From Apostichopus japonicus (lineage: Eukaryota > Echinodermata > Holothuroidea > Aspidochirotida > Stichopodidae): a stretch of DNA of 64,000 bases. The position numbers were made by a program, and so were the translations under genes. This document shows, piece by piece, positions 1-13,226 of the stretch. Position 1 is the stretch's first letter; each line of letters opens with the position of its first letter. The notes under the pieces were generated by a model, which saw only the letters and a list, made by a program, of their open reading frames with translations, was not told the DNA's origin and searched no databases. The stretch is from NCBI RefSeq assembly GCF_037975245.1, contig NC_092563.1:895001-959000 (forward strand), in the 5' to 3' direction.

Positions 1-682
1 ACGATGTATTTGAATAACGAATATTTGTATAAAAGGGGCATACAAAAGAAAAATTCCAAAGTAAACCCAAAAAAGATGGCTTTCAGTTGAAGTTAAGATA
101 TAAACAAACAGGTTTTGTTATATATAAATGTACAATTAAAATGCACAGCACAGATTTCTAACAAAGTTTTTTATTGGTGTCTGTTAGAAAGCGTTAATTT
201 GGCTTGTAAGGTTGACTGGATGACACAGTTGGTGGTCAAAGTTTGTGGAAGGTGTGACTGAGTCTTTCAGCAACAACAAAAGAGGCTTGCTGTCCCTCAG
301 AAATGGTCTGTGGGTGTTTTAGTTTCAGATCAGTGGACAACACACAAACCAACACTATAACAGGTGGCAATCCCGGTTTTTGATCAAAAAGAAAGAAAAA
401 AAGTATGTATTATTGTATATTGGGATTGTTGACCGGGGCTGAGGGGATCTAGGTGTAGGGGATGCACAATAGGTTGAATATTTTTATATAATTGTTTACT
501 TATCATTAAACAATTCATTCATAGAATTGTTTTGTGAAATATTGAACTTAAAATATGTCACAGAATGTGATAAATAATATCAGAGACTCGAGCAAGTTGA
601 ATTGGGGAAAAGTAATATATATATATATATATTAATGAAAATCGTAAGGAGTTGGAAAATCAAGAACAGTGAAAAAACTTTC

Positions 683-756
683 AGCCTCCACCGGGATTCG
701 AACCACGGGCCTTCCGCTCTGTACGCGGACACCCTAACCACTAGGCTATGGACGCT
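683..756 (-). tRNA. tRNA-like Pol III unit, anticodon ACA (pseudo-tRNA or SINE head)
   Basis: The minus strand folds as a 74-nt cloverleaf. The acceptor stem AGCGTCC/GGAGGCT has one mismatch. The anticodon stem TCCGC/GCGGA is perfect around the loop GTACAGA, giving anticodon ACA. The B box GGTTCGAATCC fits the consensus exactly and the A-box region TAGCCTAGTGG fits well. A run of six T lies a few bases downstream on the minus strand (672-677), as expected of a Pol III terminator. The T stem has two mismatches, and ACA (reading UGU, Cys) is not the normal eukaryotic Cys anticodon, which is GCA. A decayed tRNA copy or the head of a tRNA-derived SINE is therefore more likely than a working tRNA gene. 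Confidence 0.45.
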
Positions 757-3457
757 GATTGTATGTCCAGAGGTTCGAAACCGATAAGGAAGGTCGTAAT
801 TCCACTGTAGGCGTTTGTCACCTTTATCGAATAATACTAGTTTTGTTTTTTGGTGACATATTTTGCCTTACTCCAGAGATCAAACATATATATATATATG
901 TAAATGTATGTAAATATATCAATGACTCCCTCAGATCTCCATTAATCATTAAAACCTTTAGACTGATTATCTCAGTGAATTATACTTTGCCCTTTTCTTG
1001 GCTTCTTGCAACGTCGATATCCTGTGTTATCATTTTCTTTCAGTTCTTGTAATGTTCGACATCCCATCTTGTGTCATTTTTTCAATGTTCTGATGTCTCT
1101 CATGACAGTCGGGAGAAGTTTTGCTATCCCTCCCCACCTCCCCCACCCCCCCCCCTTCAGTGATTGGTTGTCATATTCTGTTTTTACAAATTTTCCATCA
1201 TTTAATAATCGAGGACATCCTAGCAGATTAATTGCCAGTGTAACCTTGTTTCAGTTCCTAGCCAATTAGACTTGAACAACTGTATATTTGTATAAATTGA
1301 AATTGTTTAGCATCTGGGTTAGCATGCAATGTGTTATCTTGAAATTAGGGCAAGATCAACAGAAAGTTATACTTAAATCACACAAAAAGTTACTTGCGCA
1401 GTTCACACATTTCGTTCACAAAAGAAGCCGTCAAGTGAAAATTCTTTGTTGATTAAATGGGTACGCCCTGTTCTGCAAGACAAATTCAGGACAATTAATT
1501 TTGATGGAAAAGTTGTTAAATCAAATACATTTTTGCCGTTGTGTTTTGGGGTGTGTTAGTGACTAACTTGGCTACACAAATATGATTGTTACCAGGTTTT
1601 GGAAGTTTAAAATATGTTGAGTTCCTCTGAAGGCTATAAACTTTCTAATTACAAGTCTTTTTGGGATAAAACCATGGCCCCAGAAATTGGTTCCTCATTC
1701 TCCACTTAAGCAAAAGCTGCTTTATATTGCTGATATTTTCTTTGGGGGTGGCAATTATAAGGGAGGGGAAAGAAATGTGAGGTAGGGAGGAAGGAGGGTG
1801 GGGTGTGAAATTATTTCTTAAGATGGAGGGAATTGGTTACAAACTATATATTTGACAAGTTTCTAAACAATTAGATTTGTCTTAATAATTTTTATTCCTT
1901 GGCCAAGGCTGATGTAATCTATGGGATGGTGTCTGTGCGTGTGGGCGTGCGTGCTTATGTGACGACTTGGCTAGTGAACTCAACAAGCATAGCTAGCATG
2001 AAGTACAAACTTATGTATAATTGCCTTTCAGTAGTCAAGTTCCTGGCTGCTTTCAATATTATTTGAACAATGTTTTCAATGTGACTTGTACATTTATACA
2101 ACAACATTATATATAGCCAGAAAAAATGGAGATACTAAAAAAACAGCCAACAAGTTGACTTTTTGGTGAAAGAATTTTTAATAATATTTGGCGATGTTCC
2201 ATATTTCATATTTTGTTCCATTCTATTTACTATTTAAATTCTTTACAACCCTTATAGAGGGCCCCAACTATTGAACCGACACATAATTAAGTTATTCTGA
2301 TGAAAACTTGTAGATGTTAATGAAAGTCAACGTACACACACACAAACACCCACAAAGCAAAGCATTTTATGATATTATATGATAAATTTTGTATATTTGC
2401 ATTATGCAAAGTCAGTATCCATATATACTCACATGGTATCAGTCAATGAAACTTCATGGCATACATACTTAACAACAAAAAGGATAATTTTGCAACATTT
2501 AAGTGAACTAATATCATATCGAGAGCTTCCTAAAATATATTTTTTGGCCAATGAGTTGCAACTGTTCACTCTTTCAGACACCTTGTTTATAGTGATTGCC
2601 TCTTCTTTCCGGTATAAAATTCTACGGAATGTAAAATACTGAAAATGACAGAAAACATCAATAGTTGTCATTAATGGTGAAATTTCATGGAGCTCAAGGC
2701 TGTGGAGAACTGAACGGCAGAAAATGTAAAAGATTTATCGAAGACATGGTTGGTCAATCCTACACTGACTTTGTCGAACAGATTAATACTAATGGGCAAA
2801 ATGGCCAAAGAAAAGACGCTGTAAACAAACCAGTAAACGATCGTACGAATAAGAAAAAGTTTAAAAAAGTAGACAAACATTTTCGAGATTGCATATTACA
2901 AGTTTGGGATTTTCATACATATCTTGTACTGTTAACATTTAGGTAGTGATTCAGTCTTTTCAGTTTCTTTCTCAGTCGGGTCACTATTCCAAGTTCTGGT
3001 GAAGTTAGATCGGTCTTGAATAAGTAATACCAGGGTCCTAAATGCTGGGGTACATCGGAAACCACTTACTAGCCAGACAAGCCAGACAATGCCTTCTCTT
3101 TTGTTGGATTGACAAGGATAAATAGAAATGTCAAAATCCAGACAGGAGGGAGCTGGAAGGGAAATTCCCTTTATGCTCCAGGGCAACAACAATGAATGCT
3201 TGGAAAAGGAATTTCCCTTCCTAGTCCAAAAAAGTCCCTAACCCCTTTATATTTGGATTTGTAGCTATTTTTAAGTAAATTCACTTGTAACAGAGTAAGA
3301 CCATAGAGAGAGAAAACTATGCAGAGAAAACAATCTTCAGAGTTCAAATTGCTTGTGTAGTAGTTGGATGCACTGATTCAAGTACTCATGGTGTGTGACC
3401 TGCACTATTGGTATGGTGAGCTATTAGACACAGAAGCCAAATTTATTGCACAGTATG

Positions 3458-3460
<3 letters not shown>
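757..3460. other. Non-coding stretch, no supported gene
   Basis: AT-rich sequence with a C-rich tract near 1141-1160, a GT-rich patch near 1930-1960 and a short AC repeat near 2331-2350. The only ORF worth a look runs from an ATG at 2674 to 2946 (90 aa), without recognisable domain or splice context. It may be intronic or upstream of the zinc-finger gene. Confidence 0.5.
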
Positions 3461-3495
<35 letters not shown>

Positions 3496-3655
3496 TATAT
3501 ATATCTATCTATATACATACATATGTATATACATATATATATATATTCATACATATATATCTATACATATCTATATATATAACTATATACATACATACAT
3601 ACACACACACACGCATACACACATACATACATATATACATATTCAAACTGGTATT
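3461..3655. repeat. Compound microsatellite (AT)n then (ACAT)n/(AC)n
   Basis: Pure AT dinucleotides grade into ATAC/ACAT tetranucleotides and then a short AC run. Tyr/Ile-rich reading frames here are artefacts of the repeat. Confidence 0.9.
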
Positions 3656-4194
3656 CAAAATTCTTACCTTTGTAACCCAAAGTTTCAGTTGTCAGCCCCC
3701 ACTCCCCCCCCCCCTTCCCAAGGAGAGTTTACTGTATAATTCCGCTACGTGTGTGAAATAATCCACGAATGTGTCTCAAATGTAAAAATTGATGTTTCTC
3801 AGTTCTTTGTGGGAATTATTGGCCATCCTTGGCTTACAAGTTGTTAGTTTAAAATTACGATTGAAAAAGTGGTCACGATTTGACTGACGAGCAGAAATAC
3901 AATACAGAAATAAACAAATATTTAGGGGACAGGCGAAGTTACCTTAAACCAACATAAATGCTCCTTGCTTAGGTCAGACCTACTATCTGTATCCAGTTAT
4001 GACGATGGCAGATTGAATGTGTTTCACAGCACCGGCAGAGCAGTCAACATTCCACATGCATGAACAGAGACTGCCATGGTGTCTACTTGTAGTTCAGTTA
4101 AGTTTGTCATGGCTGCATTCAGACATTGCTCTTCTTTTATCGTCAGGGATATTATTAAGGTCATCAGTATTTATACCCCCTCCTGGCCCCCCTC

Positions 4195-4480
4195 CCCCAC
4201 CCCATATGCTAAAAAGTCAAATAATGAAGGTCACCCATGTTCAATTTTTAACAACAAACCTTTTTTACTGCTACTGTAAAGTAGTTTAAAACCCATACAC
4301 TGAGGTAATTTACTTCTCTGTTCTTTATAACTCATCACTAGCTGGCTGGGAATAATTTTGTATTTTAGAAAATTGTTAGCTTCTTCTTTCTTCCTTTTTA
4401 AGCGTTGCTGATGACTTTGAAAGTAGATTTCATGGTCTATAGCTCGGTACCTTGCTGCTAAATAGGGCCAAAGTAATAGC
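4195..4480 (+). repeat. Dispersed repeat, copy 1
   Basis: Recognisably similar to 35930-36130 in the same orientation. Shared pieces include 'GGTCACCCATG' versus 'GGCCACCCATG', the 'TTTACTGC(T/C)ACTGT' block, 'CACTGGGAATAA'-like text and a 'AGGGCCAA' end. No terminal repeats are obvious. It is a diverged interspersed repeat of unknown class. Confidence 0.5.
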
Positions 4481-5427
4481 AGTGATGCCTTATAATGCCA
4501 TTAAATAAGATAGATTTAAGTTTTAACATAATTGTTGATGTCATAAATGGCAATAATGGGGATTGTTAATGTTTGGTGTATTTATAGTATTGCTGTATTA
4601 TGCCTTCCCACTTTCCCTTAAATTGGAGAACTGTGATATGATCCGCTCAGTAGCTATTTATCCATCAATTTTTCAGCAGGGCACAGAGACTACTTCTTAA
4701 CGTTCAAGTGAAACCAATACATATCAACCTCATTTGATGTCTTCAATAATGGTTCACAATATCAACGACCACAAAGAGAGATAAAAATCATTCATTGGGT
4801 ATCGGAAATTGTGAATACCTTTAACTTCCTGTGTTGTTGATCATGCAAATGTTTGTCAGGTGATGAAGCTAATATTTATATCAGATATCAAATTTTTAGC
4901 CATCTACTTTTTGGCCTATTTTGAACGGATATGTGACAGCTTCTGATACTCTATACTTCCATTCGGCCTCTGTTCCTGGTAATATCCTGGTTAGATTACA
5001 AACACTCACACAGTTGGTCTCGAATCTGTGTTCTCACGTTTACATTTGTCTCTGTCATTGGAATTTAATATACTATCATAAACAGGAAAGGCATAATATT
5101 TCAGTTATGTTTAACAGTAGGATGCTGTTGCTCACATCAGGAAGGAATATTAAAATATCCTGATTAATCCCATAAGGAAAACAATTGAGTAGACTAGTGG
5201 ACACTATGTACCAATCAGGGTAACAATGTTGTTGTGTTCATGACATACTGTCCGACTGCAAATGCCTGTCATTAAATAGTGATAAAAGTCAATAATATCA
5301 CAATCGCATTTAGTGGTGGGTCTAGTCATAAATTGAAACCCTCCCTAAATCAAAATTCACATAAACTTCTATGTTATAGATGGGTAGTTAAATGGGGTTG
5401 GAGAGGGCTATGACATCTTGGAAGTCA

Positions 5428-5487
5428 GGGGGGGGGGGGTTGGTGGGGGGTTGGTGGGTGGTTGGTGGGGGTTGGTGGGGGGTTGGA
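5428..5487 (+). repeat. G-rich GGTTGGTGGG repeat, quadruplex-prone
   Basis: After a run of more than ten G, the motif GGTTGGTGGG repeats with multiple runs of three or more G on the + strand. This meets the usual G-quadruplex pattern. No gene is attached to it. Confidence 0.7.
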
Positions 5488-8400
5488 GTATAAGCCACCA
5501 ATGGCTACACTCCCACCTGTCCATAGGCTACTGTCACATTGGAAGGCTATTGTTACTGTCATTATATATGCTACTCTGTGTTTTGTCATTAAATCAACCA
5601 CAAAGGATTTAATAACGTATAATTGTACCTGTTACATGATATAACTGGTTCTAGCAGTTCGTTTGGTCAAGCTTTCAATGAATACTTCCATAGTTACGTT
5701 CCTTTCAATTCAATTACTGCAAGGTGTAATTATACTACATAAATAATGGATTAATTGCCCACAAAGTTTTGTAGCTGTCTTTTACTAACAGCCGTTCATT
5801 GCTACACTAATAGTTTAAAACAAGTGTTACTTAGTGAATACTTTGTCACTGAAACAATCATTGCATTATCAAACAAGACGGTTACCAGTTTCTTCAAACC
5901 TTTTGGAAGGCTGTATACAAAAGTCAGAAATCATTTAATTTTAATATCAAATCACAGTTTCATGGAAATAACACATTTCTTAATCTATAGTAGTATGTTA
6001 GTAGCTAAGATTAGAAAGAAACATCTCTAATGCAGCTAGCATCCCAGTAGCATTACCTTTTATTGGCTGAGAAGCTGAATTTAAAAGGGACTTCCCCTGT
6101 TAGAACACTTTGGAGCTAAACTAAGGGGAAATCCCCAAGGTTTAACTTAACAGCACAGTCTCCCAGGAGATTCCCAGGGCAGTTAAATATGGCTAAGGGT
6201 TCTAGTTTCATTTCAATGTCATATTGCTTTTCATTTTTGAAAGTAAAAAAAAAGGAATATTACCACAGATAAAGTTCCAAATTTGGCATGAAAATTTGTT
6301 TTGATGCCATACAGTAGAACTTGCCATAATTCTAATTTAAATAGTGGCGGGTCCTTAAACAATTTTTATCTAAGTCAACTGTATTAATTACTAAAGGTAT
6401 AACAGGGTTTTGTTATTTCTTTTTTTTATCTATTTAGAGTTTTATTTAGTGGCATCGTCTGTTTGTTCATTCATACGTCAGTTAATCATTCCAGACCCTG
6501 TTATGTGGAGTGAGAATTGCAAATCATTCATACACCACCTGCTAGATTCATAACTGCTAATATTACAAAAGACTGATTTTCATTTTTTTTTTCCTTCACT
6601 TTTGACTCCAAAGTTGATTGTACAATGCATGACTTCGCATAATTTGTAGTGTTTGTTGGTGTTTGCCATTTACATATCCAGCAGTCACGATTACCTTATA
6701 CAGTCAATGATAATGATCCTATCACTTCCAATCACTTCAACACTGTAGAGTAATACATATTGTCCCTATTGTTAGTCTATAATAAGCAAAAAAATTGTTT
6801 ACCTCTCATTTTAAACATCTATTGTACCCGTTCAAATCTTTCTAACCTCTCACGGTTGAATTGCTATTGTATATAAATAGTTTATAAAGTTTTAGTCACG
6901 CTCTTTATTAGAAGATTCTTTTCATATTATTTTTTCTTTTGTAAAGCTCATAAGGCCAAAAATTTGGGCAGAATCTTCAGGAAGGATTGAAATAAAAGGT
7001 ACAAAATAAAAAAATAAAAAAAATAATACCAACGAGAAATACCAAAAGAAGCATTCATGCAGACTTACAGTCAGTCGAGTCAAAGTATTAGTCAAAGTAT
7101 TTGTGGTGTTTATATTGTTACAAGCAGGATATGTCGTCATCAAAGAGAGACCTGTGTAACCATGCAGAACAATCTATGCATTGTAGCCCTGGTTGGTTAA
7201 AGGATGTTTACCTATACTTCTGTACCACTTTTAATCTAAGTTTAGAAATGACCATTTATTAAATAATGAACATCTAAGGGTTCCTGCTTTCTTAAGGCAA
7301 TCTTATCAACTCTCTCCCAATTTTTTGGTGCTACTGTAGTCTCCCGGCAAAATTTGAATTGGAAAAAATTTTCCTCTCGATATTGCAGTCAGGAATGGGT
7401 CACGTCTGCATCTTTACCTGTGTTTTTTTTTTGGGGGGGGGGGCAAAGTAGAGGAAATCCAGAAATAGAGGACAATCACGATGATCGTTCTTTAATATCA
7501 AAAGGTATCTGTTCTCTTGTACTTTGTTGGTTAGCGGTAGTTATGAAACTAGTAAAATAAACAACAATGCTTGCAACCAGTAGGCCTAATATAGTTATGG
7601 ATCAATCTGTTATTGGTATAATGATAATTATATACTAATTGTGGTTTTATCAAGCACTCAGAATGAATTACAGCCTGAAAGGCTGTACCTTGTAAGTTGA
7701 CAGATTAGATGAAATTAAATACATAATTCTTTGGTGAAAACTGGCAGCCCAAAGGTCTCCCCCCCCCCACTTCCCCCATTTTTTTCTTTATTCTTTCTTT
7801 TGTTCTTTTGGGTTTTTTAAACTAAAGTAATTGTTTCACAAGATATAGTAACAGAGAAACAGCAACATTTCAGGTGCTTCCAAAGTAATCAGCATCCCGG
7901 GCGTGCTTGGAATGTTACACTGCACTCCATTCCTTGTAATATCCATCCTTTTATATTTACATCACCTGTCTCCTCACAACTGTAGCACTTCAACTCTACC
8001 GTAGCTAGAATGGCCCGGTGTTCTTAGTTTATGGTACTGGTGATCGGTCACTAATGGTCCACCCCCTCTTTCTCATTCTACCACTAGGTCAGAAAATATG
8101 ATCTTTGTCGTTCTTTCTTTTCACATTCTAGTGACCATTTCAGGCACAGAATTTCACAATGTTAGCCCCTGAAAAAGTGCTTAGACAATAGTCTACAGAT
8201 TGTGATCAAGTCACAACACACTGTATAGGCTTGTCAGAGCAACCCAGTATTTACATTTGCTGATATTAAATAAGTAGTAAATGCAGGGCTTGTAAACTTT
8301 AAATTGAAAAATGTTGTTTGTATTTCAGATAAAATATGAAAAAGTTCTATAAATTCCTTTCTGATATCACAAGCAAAATATCACAAATAAACAGACATTG

Positions 8401-9630
8401 ATCATGCAAGCCCACTCTGATAGAACTGCATTGGGACTACGTCATATTACCAACACAAAAATATCTACAAATATTTGATCAATTCCTAAAATTATATAAA
8501 TTGAATGTTTACTTGTATTTCAGACTAAATCAAATGATGAAGAGTTTATATGATCATAATTCTGTTATTAACTTCAGCGGAAATACTATCAGATGCCTCA
8601 GATCCCTGGTAGTTTACAGCGTTCTTCCAACTTGACATTGATACAAGTCCACTCTCGATGGGAATGGGATTTTATCTTTACCAACAAAAGGAATCTAGAT
8701 AGATTTGATTTACATTAGATATTTTCTACGCTCAGAAATCCTGTGGGAGTAAAGTAAGGTTAAAGTCTATTATTCTGTCAGTCACGCACATAAAGAGCCT
8801 CATTCTGCGAGTAGTTTGACTAAGGTGTGGTCCACGTTTACAGTTTACACAGTAACTAGATCTGAAGTATAGACCCGTGTTATATTCATGTTTTTAGATA
8901 AGCCAATTAATAACTCCATAATTAAACATATCGTCTACACTTTGACCCCCTTTAGCGGATAACGATTAGTTGAGCCCGTCGAGCCCCTGCGCTAAAAAAT
9001 TCATGACAGAGTGTAGTCTGCACCTCGAGGTTTCCCCGAGTAGAATTTAATCGCACCAGCACAGGAAGAGGACGAGGTTTATCAGTACAAGTCACCTGCT
9101 CTTTCATTGTTTGTTACTTATCATCTATTGAAATTAACAGGTATCGTAGACAAAAACTTGAAAAATTTCATAACTACCCCCTGCCACCCCTCCCCTCCCC
9201 ACCCCACTGCCCCATAAAAGTTTGAGAGTTTCTTGGATGTGTTTTTGATACTTATTCAGGTGGATGAAATTATTTGGACAGAATGGGCCAGGGCCCTACT
9301 ATTGTATTAATGAAAGGGTACATAGTAGGAAATTATTTGTCACATAGATTCATAAATCTGAATTCTTTGTATCACATATTTATTAGTTCCTGAAGTTAAA
9401 ATTAACTTTTCTGTGATTTTAAATAATGGAATTTGTTGTACTACTACAATAGCAAACATCTGATAGTTAATTCACAGTATGTTATCATAGAATGTATAAA
9501 AGCATTAAGTGAGATGTTGAATGGTATTCAGTTCTATACAACTTCTCCTGAATAGTATAGGGCATCGTACCTCTGGAACGTAAAAGGTTACCCTTATTTC
9601 TCTTGATTGGTACTGTACTATATTTCATTT

Positions 9631-9919
9631 ATCTGCCATAACTCTTGATGCATGCATGTATGGAGCACCATACCTCATGAGACATATATATCTGCCATAC
9701 TACTGCATGTATGGAGCACAATACCTCATGAGGCATGTCTGCCATACTACTGGATGCATGCATGTATGGAGCATCATACCTCATGAGACATATATATCTG
9801 CCATACTACTGCGTGTATGGAGCACCATACCTCATGAGGCATATATCTGCCATAGTTATGGATGCATGCATGTATGGAGCACCATACCTCATGAGGCATA
9901 TATCTGCCATAGTTATGGA
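9631..9919. repeat. Tandem array, 48-60 bp units, about 5 copies
   Basis: Each unit starts with ATCTGCCATA and carries TATGGAGCACCATACCTCAT followed by GAGGCAT or GAGACAT. Longer units add a TGCATGCATG block, so long and short units partly alternate. The core TATGG-AGCA-CCATA is a small inverted repeat. ORFs across the array are repeat artefacts. Confidence 0.85.
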
Positions 9920-11675
9920 TCTCGATTACTGCATTTAAAGGAGGGTCGGCTAGCCTTAAAAATGCTTCCAAGTCGTATCTTCGAATGGTTATTCCTATTT
10001 TCCTTGCAACATTGCTGTTCAGTTTAAAGGATAGTTTTTGGCACACTATTTAGTAGCAATGTAATAGCCAGTTGGGTATGTGTGTAGTGTCCCTTTCATC
10101 ACTGTTATTTAAAAAGAAGGAATATTTATTCACACAATTGTGAAGTTGATTGAAAAGCAGCAAACAGCTTTTAATTCTCAGTGTCTTCCTTTTTTTTTTG
10201 GTGGCTTTCTTCTTTTCCTTTCATTTCAAAGAATTTGTAGTTGTGTAGGCGGCTTCAGACAAAATGAGATTCCAGTTTCATAGGAAAACTACTGAGTCAT
10301 GTCCAAATTAGAGAAAGAAAATTCTTTTTGCCCAATTTGTTGCACCCACCTCCAAAAATTTATCATAAAAAATATAGTAAAAAACCAACCCAAATAAATG
10401 CCTCAGGAACTCTTTTTTATTCTTTTTGTTTTTTGGTTGTTGCTGTATTTAGTAGGTAAGAAAAGTGTCAACTTGTTTCCACAAAAGCTAGCTGATGGTG
10501 TCTTTTGTATTATTTTTTTTTTTGGTTGTTTTGTTTTGCCTAGTGGCTGTAGTTACAAGTTTGGTTTTATTTTTCATTCTTTCAATGTATTTCTATTGTC
10601 TCCCATATTTGGTCGTCAAGCTATTGGTAACCAGCCAAATGTGACTGAGTAAACTAAGGATTCCTTTCATAACTATTTCAAATTTCCTTTACAGGCGACT
10701 GTTCTATTCAAAATGGTTGTTTCAGACCACTGATCATGTATAGCACTGAATCTAGAAAGGCTTGGTTTTATTTTTATTGTTTTCCTTTTTTCCTTTTCTT
10801 GTTCACTCAAGTTTAAGAGCAAACAGAAAACCTGAAATCAAGGGCAGAAAAAAAAAAGCAATATATTCTAACAGGTTTTTATCACCTCAGTAATTTACAT
10901 AAAAGTACTATGCGAAGGAGAGTTAAACACCAAAAAAAAAATTGATCAGCGGTCAAAATTATGCTTTTTGTGAAGAATGCATACCTGCACCCTAATCTTC
11001 CTGGTTGGTGGCTTTGCGTTGGTTCTGTTACGATAGAGGATCGACTCAGTGAGTCTTTAAGATCAAGTCAGGACCTAAGTGGATATTTTGTAGTTTCCCT
11101 GTTTGGGTAAGTCAATAATATCAGTTAAACACCAGCAACAAAAGTTTCATTTGTGAAGAAAAAAAAGCAAACTGCCTGGGATAGTTTTTTTTAATAATTT
11201 GTATCTGTTGTTACTTTTCTTTTACATTTAGGGTAAGGTGACAATCAATATGATTTTCAGTTTTGTATCATGTTTGTAGTTTTATGATTTAAAACATGCA
11301 GGTTTGACTGATTATGGATCTAGTCATATGAGCATCAGGTTAAATTAATTATTTGGGGTATTAATGTTGAGTAAGGCTAAGTAGGGGAGGTGTTTGTTTA
11401 TATGTGACTACAGCCTGCCCTGTTGTTTTTCATGTCTGGAGCAAAGATTGTATGATAACAAATAGGCAAATTTTATGGGGGGAAAATTATTCTTTCAGAT
11501 AATCCTTTGATTTTGTTATTGATAAGCCCTCGTTTTTATTAACACATATTCAAAACAATTTAAATTATAAAACCAAAGCCAGTTTGCATTCTGAAGAGTT
11601 CATTTTCAGAGTGAAAAAAAAATGGATTTATACTCTAGTGAAAATTGATCCAGGCTTGGCATCTCTGCTGACTAG
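9920..11675. other. Non-coding stretch, no feature seen
   Basis: AT-rich with T and A homopolymers (10191-10199, 10516-10523, 10848-10857). No ORF, RNA gene or clear repeat is supported. Confidence 0.5.
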
Positions 11676-13226
11676 CAGGTCCATGTACATATTATATATT
11701 GTATGGATTCTATATGGCAGGTCCATGCACATATTATATATATTGTGTGGATTCTATGGCAGGTCCATGCACATATTATATATATTGTGTGGATTCTATG
11801 GCAGGTCCATGCACATATTATATATATTGTGTGGATTCTATGGCAAGTCCATGCACATATTATATATATTGTGTGGATTCTATATGGCAGGTCCATGCAC
11901 ATATTATATATTGTGTGGATTCTATATGGCAGGTCCATTTACATATTATATATATTGTGTGGATTCTATGGCAGGTCCATGCACATATTATATATATTGT
12001 GTGGATTCTATGGCAGGTCCATGCACATATTATATATATTGTGTGGATTCTATATGGCAGGTCCATGTACATATTATATATTGTGTGGATTCTATGGCAG
12101 GTCCATGCACATATTATATATATTGTGTGGATTCTATATGGCAGGTCCATGCACATATTATATATATTGTGTGGATTCTATGGCAGGTCCATGCACATAT
12201 TATATATTGTGTGGATTCTATATGGCAGGTCCATGCACATATTATATATATTGTGTGGATTCTATATGGCAGGTCCATGTACATATTATATATTGTGTGG
12301 ATTCTATGGCAGGTCCATGCACATATTATATATATTGTGTGGATTCTATATGGCAGGTCCATTTACATACTATATATATTGTGTGGATTCTATGGCAGGT
12401 CCATGCACATATTATATATATTGTGTGGATTCTATGGCAAGTCCATGCACATATTATATATATTGTGTGGATTCTATGGCAGGTCCATGCACATATTATA
12501 TATATTGTGTGGATTCTATGGCAAGTCCATGCACATATTATATATATTGTGTGGATTCTATGGCAAGTCCATGCACATATTATATATATTGTGTGGATTC
12601 TATGGCAGGTCCATGCACATATTATATATATTGTGTGGATTCTATGGCAAGTCCATGCACATATTATATATATTGTGTGGTTTCTATGGCAGGTCCATGC
12701 ACATATTATATATATTGTGTGGATTCTATGGCAGGTCCATGTACATATTATATATTGTGTGGATTCTATGGCAGGTCCATGCACATATTATATATTGTGT
12801 GGATTCTATGGCAGGTCCATGCACATATTATATATATTGTGTGGATTCTATGGCAAGTCCATGCACATATTATATATATTGTGTGGATTCTATGGCAGGT
12901 CCATGCACATATTATATATATTGTGTGGATTCTATGGCAGGTCCATGCACATATTATATATATTGTGTGGATTCTATGGCAGGTCCATGCACATACTATA
13001 TATATTGTGTGGATTCTATGGCAGGTCCATGTACATATTATATATATTGTGTGGATTCTATGGCAGGTCCATGCACATACTATATATATTGTGTGGATTC
13101 TATGGCAGGTCCATGCACATATTATATATATTGTGTGGATTCTATGGCAGGTCCATGCACATATTATATATATTGTGTGGATTCTATGGCAGGTCCATGC
13201 ACATATTATATATATTGTGTGGATTC
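11676..13226. repeat. Minisatellite, 42-bp unit, about 37 copies
   Basis: The unit runs from CAGGTCCATGCACATATTAT through TATATATTGTGTGGATTC to TATGG. Variants differ by 2 bp in the TA tract (ATTATATATTG) or in TATATGG versus TATGG, and by point changes (GCAAGTCC, ATTTACAT, ATGTACAT). The longer TATATGG variants are concentrated in the left part, up to about 12355; the right half is almost uniform. CCATGCACA and TGTGTGG in each unit can pair around the TA core. All three forward frames are open for over 500 codons because the unit has no stop in any of them. These ORFs are not genes. Confidence 0.95.

Larger units (their letters stand above)
3656..9630. other. Non-coding stretch with low-complexity and dispersed repeats
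   Basis: No ORF with a recognisable domain. It holds C/G homopolymers near 3700, 4180, 5428 and 7430, and a dispersed repeat at 4195-4480 that recurs at 35930-36130. The rest looks like neutral AT-rich DNA. Confidence 0.5.

Noticed and set aside
602-787. 61-codon ORF over the tRNA-like unit
   Set aside because: It reads through the antisense of the cloverleaf and a TA repeat; the RNA structure explains the conservation-like look.
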